The position numbers and the translations under genes are program-made. This document shows positions 56,962 through 64,000 of a stretch of DNA of 64,000 nucleotides, in pieces. The stretch's first letter is position 1. Each line of letters starts with the position of its first letter. Source of the DNA: Sphingomonas abaci (lineage in GTDB: Bacteria; Pseudomonadota; Alphaproteobacteria; Sphingomonadales; Sphingomonadaceae). The stretch is taken from assembly GCF_014199625.1 (NCBI RefSeq), contig NZ_JACHNY010000001.1, positions 620,001 through 684,000 of the forward strand, in the 5' to 3' direction. Below the pieces are notes generated by a model. That model was not told the origin of the DNA and ran no database searches. It worked only from the letters and a program-made list of their open reading frames with translations.

Positions 56962-57311
56962 CCCCCCAGATTTTGGCAGGCGAGTGGCTCGACATCGGCT
57001 GGGTGAATGAAATTCCGGTGCGCGGCGCCCGCACGGTGCAGGTCGAGGGCGGCGACGACATCGCCGTGTTCCGCACCGGCGAGAACAGGGTCTTCGCGCT
57101 GCTCGACCGCTGCCCGCACAAGCACGGACGCCTCAGCCAGGGCATCGTCCATGGCGGCGCGGTGGCCTGCCCGCTGCACAATTGGCGCATTTCGCTCAGC
57201 ACGGGCGAGGCCCTGGGCGAGGACAAGGGCTGCACGCCGGTGGTGCCGGTCAAGATCAGCGGCGGTCGCGTGCTGATCTGCCGCGCCTCGACGCTGAAGG
57301 CGGCTGCGTGA
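56958..57311 (+). CDS. nirD: Nitrite reductase (NADH) small subunit, Rieske-type
   Basis: A 117-residue protein with a Rieske-like domain: DRCPHKHGRLSQGIVHGGAV then ACPLHNWRISLSTG, giving the C-x-H and C-x2-H ligand pairs of a [2Fe-2S] cluster. Many NirD proteins have lost these ligands; here they are kept. The ATG overlaps the nirB stop. A repeat-containing gap of 199 nt separates it from nasA. Confidence 0.95.
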   Translation: MTPQILAGEWLDIGWVNEIPVRGARTVQVEGGDDIAVFRTGENRVFALLDRCPHKHGRLSQGIVHGGAVACPLHNWRISLSTGEALGEDKGCTPVVPVKISGGRVLICRASTLKAAA

Positions 57312-57374
57312 TGTCGACCCAAATCCTCGTCGCACGGCGATCAGCGCAAACATCTCCACATCGCCAAATCGCCT

Positions 57375-57470
57375 GCACCACCCCGGCGGAGGCCAGGGTC
57401 CAGTCACGGAGCGATCGTGATACCGCAGCGGCGTCCCCCAACTGGACCCCGGCCTTCGCCGGAGTGGCAT
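57375..57470. repeat. REP-like inverted pair inside the nas operon
   Basis: A left half reading CACCCCGGCGGAGGCCAGGG followed by TCCAGT is mirrored about 35 nt later by ACTGGACCCCGGCCTTCGCC followed by GGAGTGG. It occupies the nirD-nasA gap and belongs to the same family as 39957-40060 and 60921-61030. Confidence 0.8.
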
Positions 57471-57510
57471 GATGGGTTGGGCCATGATCCCCTTGCAGGG
57501 GAGGAATTGA

Positions 57511-60102
57511 GTGGCTTCCATCAACACCACCTGCGCCTATTGCGGCGTCGGCTGCGGCATCCGCGCGACCGTGACCGGCGCGCGGCAGGTGCGGATCGAG
57601 GGCGATCCCGACCATCCCGCCAATCGCGGCCGGCTCTGCTCCAAGGGCACGCATCTGGGCGAGACGGTCGGGCTGGAGGGTCGCCTGCTCCATCCGATGA
57701 TCGGCCGGCGGCGGGCGAGCTGGGACAAGGCGCTCGACCTGGTCGCCCGGCGCTTCCGCGACACCATCGCGCAGCACGGGCCGGACAGCGTCGCCTTCTA
57801 CGTGTCGGGTCAGTTGCTCACCGAGGATTACTACGTCGCCAACAAGCTGATGAAGGGATTCATCGGCTCCGCCAATATCGACACCAATTCGCGGCTGTGC
57901 ATGGCGAGCGCGGTCGCCGGGCACAATCGCGCGTTCGGCGAGGACGTGGTGCCCGCCACGTACGACGACATCGACGCCGCCGACCTGATCGTGCTGGTCG
58001 GCAGCAACACCGCCTGGTGCCACCCGATCGTCTATCAGCGCATCCGCGCGCGGTGCGACGCCGGCGCGAAACTGGTCGTGATCGACCCGCGCCGGACGGA
58101 GACGGCGGAACAGGCCGACCTGCACCTGGCGATCCGACCCGGCAGCGACGTCGCGCTGATGAACGGCGCGCTCGCCTGGGTCCGCGCCGCGGGCGCGGTG
58201 GACGAGGAGTTCCTCGCCGCCTCGGTCGCGGTGCCGGCGGACTTCTGGGCGACGGTGGAAGAGGGTTATGACCTCTGGTCGGTGGCGAAGACCTGCGACG
58301 TCGCGCCCGCCGACCTGCGCCGCTTCTACGAATGGTTCGCCGCGATTCCACGCACCGTCACGCTGTTCAGCCAGGGCATCAACCAGTCGACCGCCGGCAC
58401 CGACCAGGTCAACGCGATCCTCAACCTCCACCTCGCGACGGGGCGGATCGGCAAGCCGGGGGCAGCCCCCTTCTCGATCACCGGCCAGCCCAATGCGATG
58501 GGCGGCCGCGAGGTCGGCGGCCTCGCCTCGACTCTGGCCGCGCATATGGATTTCGCGCCCGACAACCGCGCGCGCGTGCAGCGCTTCTGGGCCGCGCCCG
58601 CGATCGCGGCCAAGCCGGGGCTGAAGGCGGTCGACCTGTTCCGCGAACTGGGCCAGGGCCGGATCAAGGCGCTGTGGATCATGGCGACCAACCCCGCGGT
58701 GTCGATGCCCGATGCCGGGTCCGTGCGCGACGCGCTCGCCGCCTGCCCGTTCGTCGTGGTCAGCGACGTGATCGCCGAGACGGATACGTCCGCCCATGCC
58801 CATGTCCGCCTGCCGGCTGCCGCCTGGGGCGAGAAGGACGGCACCGTGACCAATTCCGACCGCACGATCAGCCGCCAGCGTGCGCTGTTCCCGCTGCCGG
58901 GCGAGGCGAAACCCGACTGGTGGATCGTCAAGGAGGTCGGCCGCCGCATGGGCTGGGCGACGGCCTTCGCCTATGACCGTCCGGCCGAGATCTGGCGCGA
59001 GCATTGCCGCCTGTCCACCTACGAGAATGACGGCCGTCGCCTGTTCGCGCTGCCCGGCCGGTCGAGCGGCGGCAATGCCGATTATGACGCGATGCAGCCG
59101 TTCCGCTGGGGCGACGCGCCCTTCGCCGACGGCCGCTTCCCGACGCCGGACGGGCGCGCCCGGCTGGTGCCGGTCGCGCAGAAGGCGATCCCGGCCCCGT
59201 TGCGCGACTGGCCGATGACGCTCAACACCGGCCGCTACCGCGACCACTGGCATACGATGACCCGGACCGGCCTCGCGCCCAAGCTGGCGCGGCATCGGGA
59301 GGAACCGCTGGTCGAGGTGAATCCCGACGATGCGGCGCGCCTGATGCTCTCCGATGGCAGCTTGGCGCGCGTCGGCACGCCGCAGGGCGAGAGCCTGTAC
59401 CGCGTCTCCGTCGTCGCCAGCCAGCGGCCGGGCGAGCTGTTCGTGCCGATCCACTGGACCGACCGCACCGCCACCGGCGGTCGCACCGGCCGGTTGCCCC
59501 GCCCGCTGACCGACCCCTATTCGGGCCAGCCCGGCTTCAAGGCGAGTCCGGTGCGGATCGCCCCGGTGGCCACCCGTTGGCGCGGCTTCCTGATCCTGGG
59601 CCACGAAGCGGCGCGGCGTCCCGACTGCCTGTGGGCGACGCGGATCGCGGTGCCGGCCGGCACGCTGTGGGAACTCGCCGGCGACGGCGATGCCGCCGCG
59701 CTCGACCGGCTGCTGCCGGCGGGCGAGCGGATCGAGGCGGTCGATGCCGCGCGCGGCACCCGCCGCGTCGCGATCCTGTCCGGTGGGCGGCTGGCCGCAG
59801 CGCTGTTCGTCACCGAGACGGGGCAGTTGCCGACCCGCGACTGGCTGATCGCGCAACTGTCCGAACCGCAGGCCGCCCCCACCCTGCTCGCCGGCCGCGC
59901 ACCGGGCGCGGCGGTCGATCGCGGCGCGATCCTGTGCATCTGTTTCGACCTGGGCGTGAAGACGATCCTGGCCGCGATCCGCGACCGGCAGCTCGCCGAT
60001 GTCGCCGCGATCGGCGCGGCGATCGGCGCCGGCACCAATTGCGGCTCGTGCCGCCCCGCCCTGGCCCGCCTGCTGGCGGAGGAGACCATTCATGCAGCCT
60101 GA
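57511..60102 (+). CDS. nasA: Assimilatory nitrate reductase catalytic subunit
   Basis: An 863-residue cytoplasmic molybdopterin enzyme that reduces nitrate to nitrite. The N-terminal [4Fe-4S] cysteines are Cys8, Cys11, Cys15 (TCAYCGVGCGI) and Cys43 (GRLCSKGTH). Molybdopterin-binding segments include SNTAWCHPIVYQRIRARCDA and LFSQGINQSTAGTDQVNAIL. The C-terminus adds a BFD-like [2Fe-2S] domain (ILCICFDLGVKTI, GAGTNCGSCRPALARLL), as in the single-subunit assimilatory form. No Tat signal is present. GGGGAGG precedes GTG 57511. It overlaps cobA. Confidence 0.95.
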   Translation: MASINTTCAYCGVGCGIRATVTGARQVRIEGDPDHPANRGRLCSKGTHLGETVGLEGRLLHPMIGRRRASWDKALDLVARRFRDTIAQHGPDSVAFYVSGQLLTEDYYVANKLMKGFIGSANIDTNSRLCMASAVAGHNRAFGEDVVPATYDDIDAADLIVLVGSNTAWCHPIVYQRIRARCDAGAKLVVIDPRRTETAEQADLHLAIRPGSDVALMNGALAWVRAAGAVDEEFLAASVAVPADFWATVEEGYDLWSVAKTCDVAPADLRRFYEWFAAIPRTVTLFSQGINQSTAGTDQVNAILNLHLATGRIGKPGAAPFSITGQPNAMGGREVGGLASTLAAHMDFAPDNRARVQRFWAAPAIAAKPGLKAVDLFRELGQGRIKALWIMATNPAVSMPDAGSVRDALAACPFVVVSDVIAETDTSAHAHVRLPAAAWGEKDGTVTNSDRTISRQRALFPLPGEAKPDWWIVKEVGRRMGWATAFAYDRPAEIWREHCRLSTYENDGRRLFALPGRSSGGNADYDAMQPFRWGDAPFADGRFPTPDGRARLVPVAQKAIPAPLRDWPMTLNTGRYRDHWHTMTRTGLAPKLARHREEPLVEVNPDDAARLMLSDGSLARVGTPQGESLYRVSVVASQRPGELFVPIHWTDRTATGGRTGRLPRPLTDPYSGQPGFKASPVRIAPVATRWRGFLILGHEAARRPDCLWATRIAVPAGTLWELAGDGDAAALDRLLPAGERIEAVDAARGTRRVAILSGGRLAAALFVTETGQLPTRDWLIAQLSEPQAAPTLLAGRAPGAAVDRGAILCICFDLGVKTILAAIRDRQLADVAAIGAAIGAGTNCGSCRPALARLLAEETIHAA

Positions 60103-60877
60103 CGATTTCCCCGCCGCCTCGGTCTGGCTGGTCGGCGCGGGGCCGGGCGATCCGGAACTCCTGACGATGAAGGCGGTGCGCCTGATCGAGGCCGCCGACA
60201 TCGTCTTCTACGACGCGCTGGTCGGTCCGGGGGTGCTCGACCGGATCCCGCCCGGCACCGAGCGGGTCGGCGTCGGCAAGCGATCGGGCCGCCATTCCAA
60301 GGACCAAGGCACGATCGATTCGCTGATCGTCGCCGCCGCGCTGGCGGGCCACCGGGTCGTGCGACTGAAGGGCGGCGACCCGTCGATCTTCGGCCGGTCG
60401 ACCGAGGAGATCGACGCGTGTCGTGCGGCGGGCATTCCGGTCCGCATCTGCCCCGGCATCACCGCCGCCAGCGCCGCCGCCGCCTCCGGACTCGCCTCGC
60501 TGACGCTGCGCGGGCTGGAGCGGCGGCTGACCTTGGTGACCGCCCATGCCCGCGCGGGCGAGCCGCTCGACCTCGACTGGTCGGCGCTCGCCGCGCCCGA
60601 TGCGACGCTGGCCGTCTATATGGGCCGCGCCGCCGCCGGGCAGGTTGCCGCCGAACTGATGTCGGCGGGCTTGGCGCCGGACACGCCGGTGATGGTCGCG
60701 GTCAACGTCTCGCTGCCGGGCGAGCGGCTGATCCGGGGCCGGCTCGACGCCATGGCGTTCCTGGTGGAGGCGATCAGCGACGGCGACCCTGCGCTGCTGC
60801 TGATCGGTCAGGCGATGGGAGTGAGCGCGCCCCAAGCCGCCGACCGGATCGCGACGCTCCAGCCGCTGGCGGTGTAG
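60092..60877 (+). CDS. cobA: Uroporphyrinogen-III C-methyltransferase
   Basis: A 261-residue SUMT that makes precorrin-2, the precursor of the siroheme required by NirB. It has VWLVGAGPGDPELLTMKAVR, ADIVFYDALVGPGVLD, VVRLKGGDPSIFGRSTEEID, ITAASAAAASGLASLTLRGL and VYMGRAAAGQ. There is no CysG-type dehydrogenase/ferrochelatase domain, so those steps must be elsewhere. The ATG at 60092, preceded by GGAGGAGA, lies inside the last codons of nasA, showing coupling. Confidence 0.94.
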   Translation: MQPDDFPAASVWLVGAGPGDPELLTMKAVRLIEAADIVFYDALVGPGVLDRIPPGTERVGVGKRSGRHSKDQGTIDSLIVAAALAGHRVVRLKGGDPSIFGRSTEEIDACRAAGIPVRICPGITAASAAAASGLASLTLRGLERRLTLVTAHARAGEPLDLDWSALAAPDATLAVYMGRAAAGQVAAELMSAGLAPDTPVMVAVNVSLPGERLIRGRLDAMAFLVEAISDGDPALLLIGQAMGVSAPQAADRIATLQPLAV

Positions 60878-60920
60878 GGCAGGTCCTGCACCTCGGTCTT
60901 TGCGCGACCACGCCCCCCCC

Positions 60921-61030
60921 ATGCCACCCCGGCGAAGGCCGGGGTCCGGTTGGAAAGGCTGTAGTTTTTTGGCCGTGCGCGTCGTCATGATCGTGCCCCA
61001 GCTGGACCCCGGCCTCCGCCGGGGTGGGAT
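60921..61030. repeat. REP-like inverted pair after cobA
   Basis: ATGCCACCCCGGCGAAGGCC continuing GGGGTCCGGTTGG (60921-60953) is mirrored by CCAGCTGGACCCCGGCCTCC continuing GCCGGGGTGGGAT (about 60998-61030). It is the third and clearest copy of the intergenic repeat family. Confidence 0.85.
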
Positions 61031-61128
61031 AGTGGGAGTGGAGCCTAGACTTTCGCCAACCTTTCGCCTTGGCGGGAGTTGCGACCGGCCTGCGATGAAC
61101 CACGCACCCGCCCGCTCGTTCGGCACGG

Positions 61129-62217
61129 GTGGAATCCGCCCAAGCCCTTGACGCCAAGCCTCTTCGCGCCTGGCTGCCGCGTCGCCTGCTGGTCACCCGC
61201 AGCGCACGTGGGTTCGACCATGGCCGCCATGTCATGGCGCGGGCCGCCGCGCTGGGCGTCGAGATCGTCGAGCTCCCCGCCGACCGGGTGGCGCTCGACC
61301 TGCCCGATGACCCGCGCCGCGCTTACGCGCAAGCCAAGGCGACCGTCGCACTGGTCGTCGCCCCGCCCTCCAAGCGCCGGTTGCAGCCGATCGCGCCCAG
61401 CGCCGACTGGCGCGTCGACCTGGCCGAAGGCTGCCCGGCGCATTGCAGCTATTGCTATCTCGCCGGATCTCTCAAGGGGCCGCCGATCACCCGCGTCTAC
61501 GCCAATCTGGACGAGATCCTGGATGCCCTGCCGGCCTATCTGGGCCAGGGCCAGATCACCAGCCGCAACCGCGACCGCGCGGCCGAAGGCACGACGTTCG
61601 AGGCGTCCTGCTACACCGATCCGCTGGCGCTGGAGGCGCTGACCGGGTCGCTGTCGGCGGCGATCGCTTGGTTCGGTCGGTGGCAAGCGCCCGCCCAGCT
61701 CCGCTTCACCAGCAAGTTCGCCGATGTCTCGTCACTGACCGGCCTCGATCATCAGGGCCGCACGCGGATGCGCGCCTCGATCAACCCGAGCGCCTTCGCC
61801 CGGTTCGAGGGCGGCACCGCGCCTGTCGCGGCCCGGCTGGCGGCGCTGCGCGCGATGGCGCTGGCCGGCTATCCGGTCGGGCTGACGATCGCGCCGATCA
61901 TCGCCGCGCCGGGCTGGGAACAGGCGTATGCCGAGCTGATCGACCAGGCGGCGGCACGGCTCGCCGATCTGCCCGACCTGGACCTGACCATCGAATGCAT
62001 CACGCACCGCTTCACCACCGGGTCCAAGGCGGTGCTAAACAGTTGGTATCCCGGCTCCTCGCTCGACATGACGCCCGCCAACCGCACCACCAAGCGCACC
62101 AAGTTCGGCACCGAAAAGCAGGTGTACGACGCCGCGACGATGCGCGACCTGCGCAGCGTCTTCGAGGAACGGCTCGGCCGCTCGCTGCCGATGGCGCGCT
62201 TGCTCTATTGGACCTGA
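61129..62217 (+). CDS. splB-like: Spore photoproduct lyase family radical SAM protein
   Basis: A 362-residue radical SAM protein. EGCPAHCSYCYLAGSLKGPP holds the CxxxCxxC cluster cysteines (Cys102, Cys106, Cys109), and RVYANLDEIL, EASCYTDPLALEALTGSL, ITHRFTTGSKAVLNSWYPGS and TKRTKFGTEKQVYD follow the SplB order. Cys161 in EASCYTD aligns with the hydrogen-donor cysteine of SplB. Sphingomonads do not form spores, so the substrate is unclear. The GTG at 61129 starts it, with no clear ribosome-binding site. Confidence 0.82.
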   Translation: MESAQALDAKPLRAWLPRRLLVTRSARGFDHGRHVMARAAALGVEIVELPADRVALDLPDDPRRAYAQAKATVALVVAPPSKRRLQPIAPSADWRVDLAEGCPAHCSYCYLAGSLKGPPITRVYANLDEILDALPAYLGQGQITSRNRDRAAEGTTFEASCYTDPLALEALTGSLSAAIAWFGRWQAPAQLRFTSKFADVSSLTGLDHQGRTRMRASINPSAFARFEGGTAPVAARLAALRAMALAGYPVGLTIAPIIAAPGWEQAYAELIDQAAARLADLPDLDLTIECITHRFTTGSKAVLNSWYPGSSLDMTPANRTTKRTKFGTEKQVYDAATMRDLRSVFEERLGRSLPMARLLYWT

Positions 62218-62266
62218 CCGCATCGGATCGGCTAGACGGCGGCGAAGTTCAAAGGAGACGATTGCG

Positions 62267-63703
62267 ATGACCGCATCCTACGACGCGCGCCTTGGCCTGT
62301 ATATCGCCGGAGAATGGCTGGGAACTGAAGGGCGTGAGACGCGCGACGTGCTCAATCCCGCGACCGGCCAGGGGCAGGCGGCGCTGCCGCTGGCCACGGC
62401 CGCCGATCTGGACCGCGCGCTGGAGGCGAGCCAGCGCGGTTTCCTGTCGTGGCGCGCGACCGCGCCCGAGAAGCGCGCCGCGATCCTGACCCGCACCGCG
62501 CAACTGCTGCGCGAGCGTGGCGACCGGATCGCCCGCATCGCGACGCTGGAACAGGGCAAGATCCAGGCCGAGGCCAAGGGCGAGGTCGCCTTCGCCGCCG
62601 CGCTGCTCGACTTCCACGCCGCCGAGGGGCAGCGTGTCTATGGCCGGGTGCTGCCGCGCCCATCGGGCAGCCGCAGCCTGGTGCTGCACCAGCCGGTCGG
62701 GCCGGTCGCGGCCTTCTGCGCCTGGAACTTCCCGATCATGAACGTGGTGCGCAAGATCGCGCCGGCGGTCGCGGCGGGCTGTTCGATCATCATCAAGCCG
62801 TCCGAGGAGACGGCGGGCAGCGCGGTGGAGGTGATGCGCTGCTTCCAGGATGCCGGCCTGCCCGGCGACGTCGCGCAATGCGTGTTCGGCGTGCCCGACA
62901 TGGTGTCGCGCCACCTGCTCGCCTCGCCAATCACCCGCAAGCTGAGCTTCACCGGCTCGGTGCCGGTGGGCAAGCAGCTGATGAAGCTGGCGGCGGACAC
63001 GATGATGCGCACCACCATGGAGCTAGGCGGGCACGGCCCGGTGCTGGTGTTCGACGATTGCGACCTGGACCGGACGGTCGAGACGCTGGTCGCGCACAAG
63101 TTCCGCAACGCCGGCCAGGTATGCATCGCGCCGACTCGCTTCCATGTGCAGGACGGCATCTACGACCGTTTCGCCGCCGCCTTCGCCGAGCGGACGCGCG
63201 CCCTGCGGATGGGCGACGGCCTGGATGCGGCAAGCCAGATGGGTCCGATGGCCAATGCCCGCCGCCCCGAAGCGATCGCCGAGCTGGTCGGCGACGCGAC
63301 CGGGCATGGCGCGCGCCTGTTGGCGGGTGGCGAACGCGGGGGCGAAGGCGGCTTTTTCTTCCAGCCGACCGTGCTCGCCGACGTGCCGACCGCCGCGCGC
63401 GCGATGAACGAGGAGCCGTTCGGCCCGATCGCGCTGCTCAGCCGCTTCGGCAGCGAGGAGGACGCGATCGCCGAGGCCAACCGACTGCCCTTCGGCCTGG
63501 CCGCCTATTGCTTCACCGAGAATGGCCGCCGCCAGAATCGCCTCGGCGATGCGATCGAGGCCGGGATGATCGCCATCAACAACGTCCGGCTCAGCTATCC
63601 CGACAGCCCGTTCGGCGGGATCAAGGACAGCGGCCATGGCAGCGAGGACGGGCCCGAGGGCATCATGGCGCACCTGGTCACCAAGACCGTGCATATGAGC
63701 TGA
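62267..63703 (+). CDS. NAD(P)-dependent aldehyde dehydrogenase (succinate-semialdehyde type)
   Basis: A 478-residue ALDH. VAAFCAWNFPIMNVVRKIAP is the cofactor/oxyanion region, IIIKPSEETAGSAVEVM the NAD-binding lysine region, KLSFTGSVPVGKQLMK the G-S loop, and the catalytic Glu (about Glu252 in METELGGHG-type TTMELGGHGP) and Cys (about Cys286 in NAGQVCIAPTRF) are present. The sequence is closest to the succinate-semialdehyde/gamma-aminobutyraldehyde group, but the substrate is not certain. AAAGGAG precedes ATG 62267. It is 49 nt after the SPL-like gene. Confidence 0.9.
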   Translation: MTASYDARLGLYIAGEWLGTEGRETRDVLNPATGQGQAALPLATAADLDRALEASQRGFLSWRATAPEKRAAILTRTAQLLRERGDRIARIATLEQGKIQAEAKGEVAFAAALLDFHAAEGQRVYGRVLPRPSGSRSLVLHQPVGPVAAFCAWNFPIMNVVRKIAPAVAAGCSIIIKPSEETAGSAVEVMRCFQDAGLPGDVAQCVFGVPDMVSRHLLASPITRKLSFTGSVPVGKQLMKLAADTMMRTTMELGGHGPVLVFDDCDLDRTVETLVAHKFRNAGQVCIAPTRFHVQDGIYDRFAAAFAERTRALRMGDGLDAASQMGPMANARRPEAIAELVGDATGHGARLLAGGERGGEGGFFFQPTVLADVPTAARAMNEEPFGPIALLSRFGSEEDAIAEANRLPFGLAAYCFTENGRRQNRLGDAIEAGMIAINNVRLSYPDSPFGGIKDSGHGSEDGPEGIMAHLVTKTVHMS

Positions 63704-63726
63704 TCGGTCGAGGCCCGACGTCGCGC

Positions 63727-63750
63727 ACTCCTCCCCGCACGGGGAGGAGT
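63727..63750. repeat. Perfect 11-bp palindromic hairpin
   Basis: ACTCCTCCCCG and CGGGGAGGAGT flank CA. There is no T-tract on either side, so it is probably an intergenic repeat, possibly weakly terminating the aldehyde dehydrogenase transcript. Confidence 0.65.
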
Positions 63751-63865
63751 GATGGGCATCAGGCTCCATCTATCTGATTCAACTGCGTAAACTCGCAGGA
63801 ACCGGCGACCGTCCGCACAGGTTGCGCGCAGCGAAAGCGGGGTCTTCCCGCCTGGGAGACGCGCA

Positions 63866-64000
63866 ATGAGCGACCGATCGGACAGCCCCCATCTCTACGG
63901 CACCGCCCCGGAGGCGGAGAGCAAGCAGGGCAAGGCCGGCCACACCCTGGCCCCCGACCAGCAAGCGCCGACCGAGCACAGCTATGCCCATCCGGTCGCG
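63866..64000 (+). CDS. Unknown protein, N-terminal fragment truncated by the window edge
   Basis: ATG 63866 follows GGGAGAC at a suitable distance, and 45 codons are open to the end of the window: MSDRSDSPHLYGTAPEAESK, then QGKAGHTLAPDQQAPTEHSY. The residues are polar and apparently disordered, with no signal peptide or motif. I cannot assign a family. Confidence 0.5.
   Translation, partial: MSDRSDSPHLYGTAPEAESKQGKAGHTLAPDQQAPTEHSYAHPVA

Noticed and set aside
57256..60201. 981-codon open frame on the minus strand
   Set aside because: Antisense of nasA; the translated sequence is Arg/Gly/Asp-rich without motifs.

Overview
The window is a dense, high-G+C chromosomal segment with short intergenic gaps, frequent 1-10 nt gene overlaps and many GTG starts. 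The gene set points to an alphaproteobacterium of the Sphingomonas/Sphingomonadaceae type: the cell-cycle regulator GcrA, an F0 operon with split b and b' subunits, the F1-ATPase zeta inhibitor family, CopA/CopB copper resistance, DUF3429 and DUF5818 proteins, a CIRCE-controlled groESL operon, and a family of C/G-rich inverted repeats in the gaps. I see no CRISPR array, transposase, integrase, rRNA or convincing tRNA. The segment looks like core chromosome with a nitrate-assimilation and copper-resistance block.

Layout. 1-2.8 kb: hemF tail, a GNAT acetyltransferase, a membrane protein, lipB and a Met/Asn-rich lipoprotein. 3-10.2 kb: an unknown exported protein; queC-queE (queuosine precursor); hslO (Hsp33); parE; an outer-membrane beta-barrel protein; gcrA. 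10.2-20.2 kb: an ABC-2 permease; argD and argF; a LysR regulator; metZ-apaG; a PMT-type glycosyltransferase facing a GT2-GtrA fusion; leuB; recO. 20.2-25.5 kb: a DUF3857/transglutaminase/TPR protein, uvrC and an SMR exporter. 25.7-28.4 kb: the F0 ATP synthase operon (atpI-atpB-atpE-atpF'-atpF). 28.6-34.7 kb: sppA, a second GNAT, DUF3429, a TrmO-like protein, groESL with promoter, CIRCE and terminator, and DUF5818. 34.7-40.5 kb: a MATE exporter, then a fused circularly permuted ATP-grasp/alpha-E protein overlapping a transglutaminase, and a hotdog thioesterase. 40.6-45.2 kb: a GreA/GreB-type factor with a tiny helical protein, a flavoprotein, a DEAD-box helicase, and zeta-bolA-grxD. 45.3-49.5 kb: copA-copB plus a flavoprotein. 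49.6-60.9 kb: nasT-nasS, a CNNM/CorC-type protein, then narK-nirB-nirD-nasA-cobA. 61-64 kb: a spore-photoproduct-lyase-family radical SAM protein, an aldehyde dehydrogenase and a truncated gene.

How genes work together. NarK imports nitrate, NasA reduces it to nitrite, NirBD reduces nitrite to ammonium, and CobA supplies precorrin-2 for the siroheme of NirB. NasS and NasT are the expected nitrate sensor and RNA-binding antiterminator. A stem-loop followed by a strong intrinsic terminator lies just before narK, which fits attenuation by NasT. Other functional units are arginine synthesis (argD, argF), methionine (metZ), leucine (leuB), repair (uvrC, recO, SPL-like), chaperones (groESL, Hsp33) and iron-sulfur/redox homeostasis (bolA, grxD).

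Most speculative systems: the PMT plus DPM/GtrA pair (possible lipid-linked sugar transfer to proteins), the ATP-grasp/alpha-E/transglutaminase cassette (possible peptide modification), an SPL-like enzyme in a probable non-spore-former, and a possible 30-codon upstream ORF in the argD leader.
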